A stretch of DNA of 45,952 bases from Bacteroidia bacterium (GTDB lineage: Bacteria > Bacteroidota > Bacteroidia > Chitinophagales > Saprospiraceae), in assembly GCA_030426765.1 (NCBI GenBank), contig JAUHXV010000024.1:1-45952 (forward strand), read 5' to 3'. This document shows, piece by piece, positions 27,201 through 35,700 of this stretch. How positions within the stretch are numbered: position 1 is the stretch's first letter; each line of letters begins with the position of its first letter. The position numbers were made by a program, and so were the translations under genes. The notes under the pieces are model-generated. The model was not told the origin of the DNA and did not search any database. It worked only from the letters and a program-made list of their open reading frames with translations.

Positions 27201-30200
27201 CTACACCCGATTACTCGGCTTAAACTGCCGATACTTCCAATAGCCCAGTAAACTGATGACAATAAAAACACCGGCGGTGTAGTAGACAGACGCAGGAATC
27301 GGTACAGGATCACCCGCCGCATACGAATGCAATCCGGACAAATAATAATTCACGCCAAGGTAGGTCATCATCACAGAGGCGAAGCCAAAAAGTGATGCAA
27401 CACTAAACGCATACGGACCTCGCAAACCAGGGATAAAGCGCATGTGCAAAATAAACGCATAGACCAACGTCGTCACCAGCGCCCAGGTCTCCTTGGCATC
27501 CCAACCCCAGTAGCGACCCCAGGACTCATTGGCCCAGATGCCACCAAGGTAAGTGCCGACACTCACCATGATCAGTCCGCCGATCAAGGTCATCTCGCTG
27601 ATATGCGACATCTCCGTAATGGTGCGGAAGATCCGCGTCTGATTGTCCTTCGTCAGGAAGATCATCAGTGCCAGGTTGAGCAAACCGATGATCGCACCGA
27701 GCATCAGGAATCCATAACTACCCGCCTCAAGCGAAACGTGAATGGTCAACCAATACGATTTCAATACCGGTACCAGCGGTGTGATCTCCGGATCAAGCCA
27801 ACTCAATCCCGCCACCATCAAGATCGTCGAAGCGAGGATACTGGTGGCGGTCAAACCACCAAGTGATTTTCTGGAAAATAACAGGCCGGCAAGCACCGTC
27901 GTAAAGCCGATGTAGATCATCGACTCATAGCCATTACTCCACGGCGCACGACCCGATACGTACCAACGAATCGCAAGTCCCAATGTGTGCGCCAAAAAAC
28001 AAAATGCCAGCAGATAAAACGACACCTGCGTCGCCCGCCTGATATTCAAAGACGGCTTAAATGCCTTGGCAAAAAACAAACTTAAAAACAACAAGCCCAG
28101 CAATCCATACGCCTTGCTCAATCGCGAAAAGACATTCATCTTGTTGAGCAGGATCTCCATATTGACTTTCGTTTTAGAGATCAGAATGTCTCCGCCATTA
28201 GCCTGTTGATAATCTACAAGTTTAGCGAGTTGCTGATCCGCTGCACTCCAGTCTTTTGACTCAAAGGCAGCCTGCACTTCCATCGCATAGTCCTTGAAGA
28301 AGTTGCGCACAAAATCATCGACCGGCACATCATTTTTCCGAAAAGCATCCGCCGCCGTATACCACAGCTGCTCCGGATGACCCGGGATCGGATACAACCG
28401 AGCGATACTGCCGCTAAACACCATATTGCAGATATTGACGCGCTCATCGATCTTCATGATCTCCTTGTCCAGCATCGACCGATCAATCGGCTGCAAGCTA
28501 TACGCGCGCTTGACAAGATCGCGGATCCGATACTGCCCGTCTTCGGTAAAGAAGTCATTAAAGGTCGCATAGCCATCGCCGGGAAACAATTTCTTCACCT
28601 CTTCATGCTTTCCCGTTTTGATGACCGGCTGGGTGATCCACTCCTCCGGATACAACGTCATACCGAGCATCACCTGGTCGGCCGACAGACCAAACAAACT
28701 TTCACGACGCGATATCTTGCGCAGGATCTCACTGCTCATTGTATTCATCGGCTTGATCCTGCCCTTCTGATCCTGCACTAATATTTTTCCAAAGGCTTCC
28801 GCATGGTGTTTCGGAAAGACATGCACAGGTCCGTCATCAGTACCTTGCGCCAAGGAAACGCCGGAAAGCGACATTAAAAACAACAACACTACTCCCGACG
28901 CCGAACCCGCCTTATCCGCCAGTCGCATTTCCTTCAGCCGCTCAGACAATTTCAGGAAGCGACTGTTTTTGGTAAACAACATCATCACCAACCCAATCGT
29001 CAGCAGGAAGTAACCGATATACGAAATCCACGTGCCCCACCAATCATGATTGACACTCAGGACCGTGCCCAGTTCGTCCTGATCAAATGAAGATTGAAAA
29101 AACCGATAGCCGCGATGATCGAGTACATTGTTCATATAGATACGCTGCTCTCTGTTGATCCCTTTCTCCGGATCGATCAATGTCACTTCACTCGCATACG
29201 ACGACGCGCTATTCGTACCCGGATACTTATCCAGGATAAAGTCGCGGAGTTTTAATGAAAAGGGCAACTTAATTCGCTTCGCACCATAGGCTACGGAAAG
29301 CCGGGTATTCCCTCCGGTCACGATTTCCGGTTTGCCTTCGAGTCCTTTTTTGCCATACACAAAAATGGTGTTGGGCTGATCATTGATCTTTACGGTCATC
29401 TTCAGTGCCGCAAAACTTTCGTTTTTCATCTTTCGCTCCGCCGACCGCAATACCAGTTGCGCTGCAGGGCTAAATTCACCGATTACAAAATTCAGTCGCT
29501 CATTCGAATACAAGGACCTCACCCGAAGAGGCTGATAGCTGCCCGGATAGATCGTATCGGTCTGTTGCGTCGCCATGACCATTTGCGTCATCACACTGGG
29601 CACATTAAAGACCAGAGAGTCATTGCGGTAGTAGATATTCACCGCCTGCGGTTGTTCAGGGTTGCCGAAATTAAACCAGTTACCCCGCAGGTTTTTAAAC
29701 TCGCCCTGCCGCAGATAATATTCTTCTCGCCCACCTTGTCCCGCGATCACCACTTTGAGGATCGGATCACCTCCGGCTTCCTGTTCAAACACGGTCTCCG
29801 GATTGGGGATAAAATCATCCAACTCGACATCGATGATGTCTTTGCCGATCTGATAGGATTGATGGAAGTTGTTTTTTCCAAGGCTCGCAAACAACACTTG
29901 CTCGTCAAAACGATAGGTCTTGCCGTTTTGCTCAGCTTCAAACAACAAATGTGTTTCGGAAGAAATGATTTCATCTGAGGTCAGATCTTCCCGAATATGC
30001 ATGATGCCCTCAAAACCGAAATAGCGCGTCACGCCCGCTCCGAGCAATATGATTAAAACGGCAAAGTGAAACATCGCCGTACCCCACTTCTTTTGTTGGA
30101 TCATACGAAACTGAATGATGTTGTTCAGAATACACAACCCAAACAACACCAGCAGCACCTCAAACCACCGCGCTTTAAAAACGAGCTTCTGCGCCGCACT

Positions 30201-30311
30201 CGTCCCAAAATCATTTTCGATAAAGGTGGCGACACCGATGGCAAAAGCAAAAAACAGGAGGTAAAACCCTCCTGCAGATGTAGAAAAAAGTCTTTTTATA
30301 ATCTTCTTCAT
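27201..30311 (-). CDS. ccsBA: Cytochrome c synthase CcsBA (fused ResB-ResC, System II)
   Basis: Moves heme across the inner membrane and attaches it to CxxCH motifs. This is the fused 1036-aa form. The N-terminal ResB/CcsB part has membrane segments at about 12-34, 47-65 and 78-97, then a large periplasmic domain to about 430 and another segment near 435-455. A hydrophobic stretch near 475-492 and a second soluble region follow. The C-terminal ResC/CcsA part has a multi-span bundle with the heme-handling WWD motif (ESWGRYWGWDAKETWALV, near residue 925) and flanking His residues in HTLGLAIRW, IHVSLEAGS and FILHMRF. It is the last gene of a minus-strand unit that includes two cytochromes with 90 heme sites in total, so it is probably their dedicated maturase. 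Confidence 0.95.
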   Translation of the reverse strand: MKKIIKRLFSTSAGGFYLLFFAFAIGVATFIENDFGTSAAQKLVFKARWFEVLLVLFGLCILNNIIQFRMIQQKKWGTAMFHFAVLIILLGAGVTRYFGFEGIMHIREDLTSDEIISSETHLLFEAEQNGKTYRFDEQVLFASLGKNNFHQSYQIGKDIIDVELDDFIPNPETVFEQEAGGDPILKVVIAGQGGREEYYLRQGEFKNLRGNWFNFGNPEQPQAVNIYYRNDSLVFNVPSVMTQMVMATQQTDTIYPGSYQPLRVRSLYSNERLNFVIGEFSPAAQLVLRSAERKMKNESFAALKMTVKINDQPNTIFVYGKKGLEGKPEIVTGGNTRLSVAYGAKRIKLPFSLKLRDFILDKYPGTNSASSYASEVTLIDPEKGINREQRIYMNNVLDHRGYRFFQSSFDQDELGTVLSVNHDWWGTWISYIGYFLLTIGLVMMLFTKNSRFLKLSERLKEMRLADKAGSASGVVLLFLMSLSGVSLAQGTDDGPVHVFPKHHAEAFGKILVQDQKGRIKPMNTMSSEILRKISRRESLFGLSADQVMLGMTLYPEEWITQPVIKTGKHEEVKKLFPGDGYATFNDFFTEDGQYRIRDLVKRAYSLQPIDRSMLDKEIMKIDERVNICNMVFSGSIARLYPIPGHPEQLWYTAADAFRKNDVPVDDFVRNFFKDYAMEVQAAFESKDWSAADQQLAKLVDYQQANGGDILISKTKVNMEILLNKMNVFSRLSKAYGLLGLLFLSLFFAKAFKPSLNIRRATQVSFYLLAFCFLAHTLGLAIRWYVSGRAPWSNGYESMIYIGFTTVLAGLLFSRKSLGGLTATSILASTILMVAGLSWLDPEITPLVPVLKSYWLTIHVSLEAGSYGFLMLGAIIGLLNLALMIFLTKDNQTRIFRTITEMSHISEMTLIGGLIMVSVGTYLGGIWANESWGRYWGWDAKETWALVTTLVYAFILHMRFIPGLRGPYAFSVASLFGFASVMMTYLGVNYYLSGLHSYAAGDPVPIPASVYYTAGVFIVISLLGYWKYRQFKPSNRV

Positions 30312-30355
30312 ATAATGTTTGTTCCTGCGCGTTTTACAAGCCTCTCCGTTGATGC

Positions 30356-31120
30356 TTACTGCACCACTTTCGCTTCCTCCATGATGATCGCATACTTGTA
30401 GCCTGCACCAAAATCTTTGTTGAGCGCGATCACCCCTTCAAAGGTCACCACTGCGCCCAGCGGAATATTTTCCTGCGTCGTGACGGTCAGGTTTTGTTCT
30501 TCATCGTCGAGTGTGCCGTCCTGGATGTGTACCCAGTTGCGATCCATGATCATATTATTGCGCTTGACACATCTTCCGCGCACACGCACAGTTTTATTAT
30601 CGTACTGACTTCTGTTTTCAAAAAGCTCCGCAATCGAAATACCATCTTCGGGCGGATCAATAGTTATGTTATGATTCTGTTCGCCGGGGCTTGTATTCAG
30701 ATGCGTGTGCGGACCGGTGTGCCCACCTGTCGGGCTATTGCTGATGCCCGATACCAGGTATACGGTTTCAAACACGCGGTCGTGCTCGACACTTTTGAAA
30801 TTGGTTTTTTTCAGTCCACCTTTATAATAATAGGTAGCACCTACTTCCGCATTTGTTTTCGGTACGGCGATCCATGTTTCGTTGCCGTCTTCCGTGACGC
30901 GGAGATAGGTATACTTTTCTGTTTGCAGCACTTCCTGCGCTACCACTTTGTGGACATCCTGGGCGGAAGATGTGCTTGTGGTGTTTTCTGCCGACGCATC
31001 ACTTTCCGCTTCGATCATTTTCGGACCGGAGTTGCACGCGCCGATGAGGATCATGCTGAAGATGAAGAGGCCTGCGAGGATTTGGTTTCTGTTATTTTTT
31101 TGGTGAAAGGAAAATTTCAT
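30356..31120 (-). CDS. OB-fold lipoprotein in the cytochrome operon
   Basis: 254 aa. The N-terminus has a lipoprotein signal ending in the lipobox LIGAC (Cys at residue 29), so it is membrane-anchored, probably periplasm-facing. A low-complexity Ser/Thr/Ala linker follows. The C-terminal ~95 residues (from EDGISIAELFENRSQYDNKTV through VTFEGVIALNKDFGAGYKYAIIM) have the strand pattern of an OB-fold of the tRNA_anti-like/nucleic-acid-binding-like type. That fold is also seen in small periplasmic proteins near cytochrome genes. A His-rich piece, GGHTGPHTHLN, lies in the middle and might bind metal or heme. It sits 18 bases after the barrel gene and 44 before ccsBA. A role in cytochrome assembly or scaffolding is inference. 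Confidence 0.75.
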   Translation of the reverse strand: MKFSFHQKNNRNQILAGLFIFSMILIGACNSGPKMIEAESDASAENTTSTSSAQDVHKVVAQEVLQTEKYTYLRVTEDGNETWIAVPKTNAEVGATYYYKGGLKKTNFKSVEHDRVFETVYLVSGISNSPTGGHTGPHTHLNTSPGEQNHNITIDPPEDGISIAELFENRSQYDNKTVRVRGRCVKRNNMIMDRNWVHIQDGTLDDEEQNLTVTTQENIPLGAVVTFEGVIALNKDFGAGYKYAIIMEEAKVVQ

Positions 31121-31138
31121 GGTTGGATTGTGTTTAGG

Positions 31139-32761
31139 CTAGAGCCGTTTAATAAGATTGGTATACACCCGTCCGGATGTCAGTTTCTTCTGAAACTCAC
31201 CCTCAAAGTTAAGGGCAAATGACAGTTTTCGGGTAAGGCGATACGAAAGATTCAGTCCGATGATCGACTGATTGAGCGGAACTTCCACATTATTATACCG
31301 GTATTGGACGGCTCTGATGTCCAGCTGACCGGATAGTTTGCCGCGTATCAGGTCCCGGGAGATCCTGCCACCGATGACGGTTCCGTTGAGATAGGCCGAC
31401 TCTAATAAAACCACGGTCAGCGATACAGATGCTTTAATGCCCGGCACATTCGAAAACCGGATATAGCTATTCAGGTTTTTCGAAGAAGGGCTGTCTTTTT
31501 GAAAACGATAACCGGCATTTGAACCGATCGTAACCCGTTTCCAAGGCCTGAAGTTGAGGCTCAGCCGGTACCCTTGCCGGGTCTCGTCTTCGAGCAACTG
31601 ATCAATCGTGCTTTTATAGGTTTCGTAATAAATGATATTGTTGCGCGCATCGTATGCACCAAACAGCGACAGCGTTCGCGTAGGTCTGTACCGGATAGAC
31701 ACATAGAGGCTGGTGATGTCAAAAGTGTTTTTAGGCTGACCATTCTGAATGGTATACAGATCAAATTCAAAAGAGGTAAATATGTGCATGCGCTTGATCA
31801 ATGCATTCTGGTGCTGAACATACAAAAACCGACGGTCGGTGTGGCCGTTGTTTTTTTGTTCGACAAACGCCAGTGACGAATTGACCCAACCGTTTTTGGC
31901 CTGCGTTTGATTGCCCACATACACCCCGTACTGCCGCAGGTTGGGATTAAAGTCATAGTCCCGAACATCCGGTCGCGATCCCGCAAACGCACCGACCATT
32001 ATTTTATTCCACTGCTTTTCTGCCTGCAGGCCATCGATCGCTCCGATGTTGGAAATATTGTAATTGATCCTGCGCCCGGCCCAAAGGCTGGTTGTGTTAT
32101 TAGGCTCATACTGCACTGCCAGACCATAGACTCTGAAAGCCCTTTTAAAATTTTGCTGCACCTCATCCCACTCATCGAGGGTATGCCGGAAAGACATATA
32201 GGTTTCTGCGGAAAATTTGGATTGGTTGATGCGCTTTGCATTCACTGAAATGGTATAGCGCATGCGCTGTTTGTTGCCCAGGGAGTTTTCTGCAAAATTG
32301 ATATACGCTGCCGCGGAAATGCGTCCTGACAAACTGCTGATGTTTTTATCTGTTGATTTGCTGCTCTCATGCTCGGAAGGGTCTTCTATGTCTGTAGGTT
32401 CTTCGGGCAATACCGGCACCGGGATGGGAGGTGTTTCTGCCACTTCTTCTTCCGGCACCTGAACCGTCCGGGTCATCATTTTAGTGCCGATCTCAATGAC
32501 ATGATCCGTCAATTGTGTTCCGGTACACGAGGTCGAAGATTTGTTTTTCACCACCAGGATCGCGGTCATCGAATCACGATCTGCAAAGTACAGGGTGTCT
32601 CCAATGGCGATATCGCGCGTAGAGGCAAATCGTATATAGATGGTCTGGCTGCTCTTATAGGACACTTCGCCCACCGCGGGTTCAGGAGCGTTCTGCGCAC
32701 TCACGGTCAGTCCGCCTGCCAGCAGTGACACCAAACATAAAACGTATTTTACTCCCTGCAT
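31139..32761 (-). CDS. Outer-membrane beta-barrel candidate in the cytochrome operon
   Basis: 540 aa with a signal peptide (MQGVKYVLCLVSLLAGGLTVSAQ). Residues ~30-100 form a small beta domain (GEVSYKSSQTIYIRF, IAIGDTLYFADRDS) resembling SH3-like tails of envelope proteins. A Pro/Glu-rich linker (~100-140) follows. From ~150 to the end, amphipathic strands alternate with turns rich in Asn, Asp and Gly (AVQYEPNNTTSLWAGRRINY, TIGSNAGYRFQKD, IIGLNLSYRLTRKLSFALNF), as in a porin of ~16-20 strands. The final residue is not aromatic. It starts 10 bases after the 67-heme cytochrome stop. By analogy with porin-cytochrome conduits (MtrB/PioB), it could house a cytochrome across the outer membrane, but no MtrB signature was recognised. 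Confidence 0.7.
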   Translation of the reverse strand: MQGVKYVLCLVSLLAGGLTVSAQNAPEPAVGEVSYKSSQTIYIRFASTRDIAIGDTLYFADRDSMTAILVVKNKSSTSCTGTQLTDHVIEIGTKMMTRTVQVPEEEVAETPPIPVPVLPEEPTDIEDPSEHESSKSTDKNISSLSGRISAAAYINFAENSLGNKQRMRYTISVNAKRINQSKFSAETYMSFRHTLDEWDEVQQNFKRAFRVYGLAVQYEPNNTTSLWAGRRINYNISNIGAIDGLQAEKQWNKIMVGAFAGSRPDVRDYDFNPNLRQYGVYVGNQTQAKNGWVNSSLAFVEQKNNGHTDRRFLYVQHQNALIKRMHIFTSFEFDLYTIQNGQPKNTFDITSLYVSIRYRPTRTLSLFGAYDARNNIIYYETYKSTIDQLLEDETRQGYRLSLNFRPWKRVTIGSNAGYRFQKDSPSSKNLNSYIRFSNVPGIKASVSLTVVLLESAYLNGTVIGGRISRDLIRGKLSGQLDIRAVQYRYNNVEVPLNQSIIGLNLSYRLTRKLSFALNFEGEFQKKLTSGRVYTNLIKRL

Positions 32762-32770
32762 TTTCCTTCT

Positions 32771-35700
32771 TTAATCTTCTCCATCCGGATGGCACGCTAA
32801 ACATGCGTTGCTTTCATACTCATAATCATCCACTTCATCGTGCTCAGCCGCTGTTTCTCCCGGTCCGTGGCAGGTCAGACAGGTAAATACTGAATAGTTG
32901 TTGGGATCGCTATGGCAGTCGCTGCATTGACTCCATTCATCATCATGCTTGCCGCTGTAGATCGGGAAGTACATCCCGTCATGATCCCAATCCGCCGGTA
33001 TCCACTCATTTTGCGAGTGGCAGGATGCACAGTCTGTTGGGAACTGCGCCGCCTGGTGATCGGGATCATTGGTCTGATTGTAATCCTGTTCGTGGCAACC
33101 AAAACACGTGTTGGGCGTGTTGTTATAATCACCATTGTGACACGTCACACACTGATCCGAGATCAGTGCATGCGCACCTTCCAGTACATAAAAATCATCG
33201 TGTATATCAAACGTAGCAGGATTCCATTCCGGCTCCGTCGTGTGACACGATGCACAGTCGGTCGGCAGTGACAGGTTGATGTGATTTGGATTTGACGACT
33301 GGTTGTAGTCCGGCAGGTGACAGGCATCACACTCCGTTGGTGTGCCCTGATAACCTGACGCATGACACTCGATACAATCCACCGTGACATGCGCGCCCGT
33401 CAATGGGAAGTTGGAATCATTATGGTCAAATGATCCCGCCCCTTCTCCTGTCGGGTGACACGCAAGGCACGCTTCGCTTTGGTAGAAATACCCATTGACC
33501 CCTGTGTGCTGATTGTCCGTTTCCGGATTGGCATGACAGGTGATGCAGGTAAAGACTGCATAGTTGTTTGGGTTGGTATGACACTCTGAACATTCCCCCC
33601 AGACACCCATATGTGCGCCGCTATAGATCGGGAAGTACTGATCATCATGCTCACTGTATTCCGCTCCTGCCCAATCCGTTTCCGTATGACACGAAGCACA
33701 ATCTGTTGAGAAATTCAACTCAATGTGATCGGGGTTTGATGCCTGTTCGTAATCTTCCTGGTGGCATCCGTAACATGTATTCGGTGTGTTGTTGTAGTCG
33801 CCGTTATGACACGTGATACATTGATCAGCGATGAGTGCATGCGCGCCATTGAGTGCGTAATAATCATTGTGTATGTCAAAGGTCGCCGGATTCCATTCCG
33901 GTTCGGTCGTATGACAAGATGCACAATCCGTCGGCAAACCAAGATTGGTGTGATTTGGATTTGTGCTTTGGTTGTAATCGGGTAAGTGACATGCATCGCA
34001 TGCGGTCGGTGTGCCTTCATAGCCTGACGCGTGACAATCGATACAATCTACCGTAAGGTGTGCGCCCGTCAGCGGGAAGTTGGAATCATTGTGATCAAAC
34101 GGATTATCCGCATCGCCGGTTGGATGACATGCCAGGCAGGCTTCGCTTTGATAGAAATATCCGTTAACGCCTGCGTGCTCTTCATCTGTTTCGGGATTGG
34201 CATGGCAGGTGATGCAGGTAAATTCTGCGTAGTTGTTTATGTTGGTATGACACTCCGTGCACTGACTCCAAACACCCATATGCGCGCCACTGTAGATCGG
34301 AAAATATTGATCATCGTGGTCTGTAAACTCAGCACCTGTCCAGTCTGTCTCTGAATGGCACAATGCACAGTCTGTCGGAAATCCAAGCGTCACGTGCGAT
34401 GGATCCGTCGTCTGTTCATAATCTTCCTGATGACAGCCGTAACATGTATTCGGTGTGTTGTTATAGTCGCCGTTATGACATGTGATACACTGATCCGCGA
34501 TCAAGGCATGGGCACCATTGAGTGCATAAAAGTCATTGTGGATATCAAAAGTGGCCGGATTCCATGCCGGTTCGGTTGTATGACAAGACGCGCAATCCGT
34601 CGGCAATCCTAATCCCATGTGATTCGGATTTGTGGATTGATTATAATCGGGCAGGTGGCACGCATCGCATGCGGTAGGCGTATTTTCATAACCTGTCGCA
34701 TGACACTCGATGCAGTCTACCGTCACGTGTGCGCCTGTCAGCGGGAAGCCTGAGTCATTGTGATTAAATGATCCCTCGCTGTCTCCTGTAGGATGACACG
34801 CCAGACACGCCGAACTCTCATAAAAATACCCCGGAACACCTGCGTGTTCTTCTTCTGTTTCCGGATTGGCATGACACGTGACGCAGGTAAATTCTGCGTA
34901 GTTGTTTGTATTGGTGTGGCACTCTGTACACTGGCTCCACACCCCGTTGTGCACACCACTGTAAATCGGGAAATACTGATCATCGTGATCGGTGTATTGG
35001 GCACCCGCCCAATCATTTTCCGTATGGCACAAAGCACAGTCGGTGGAAAAGTTAAGCGTCATATGTGACGGATCCATAGTCTGGTCGTAGTCCTCCTGGT
35101 GACAGCCATAACATGTATTCGGCGTATTGTTGTAATCGCCGTTGTGACACGTCGCGCATTGATTGGCAATCAATGCATGCGCGCCATTAAGCACATAGTA
35201 ATCATTGTGGATATCAAATGCTGCAGGATTCCATGCCGGTTCGGTCGTATGACACGATGCACAATCCGTCGGTAATCCAAGCGCTGTATGATTCGGGTTG
35301 GTGGATTGGTTATAGTCCGGCAGATGGCATGCCTCACACGCTGTTGGTGTATTCTGATACCCGGCCGCATGACACTGTATACAGTCAACTGTGATATGCG
35401 CTCCGGTCAGCGGGAATGCTGAAGCATCGTGATTAAAAGCCATGTCAGCTTCACCCGTTGGGTGACACGCAAAGCACGCATTGCTTTCATAAAAATATCC
35501 GCTGACGCCCTGGTGTTCTTCATCGGTTTCCGGATTGGCATGACAGGTCACACAGGTAAACACCGCCCAGTTGCCCGGCATATTGTGGCAGTCCACGCAC
35601 TGGCTCCATTCGCCCTGATGGCTTCCGCTGTAAATGGGAAAATGCTGTGCATCGTGATCAAACGTAGATGGTTCCCATGCCGTTTCATTGTGACACGAAG

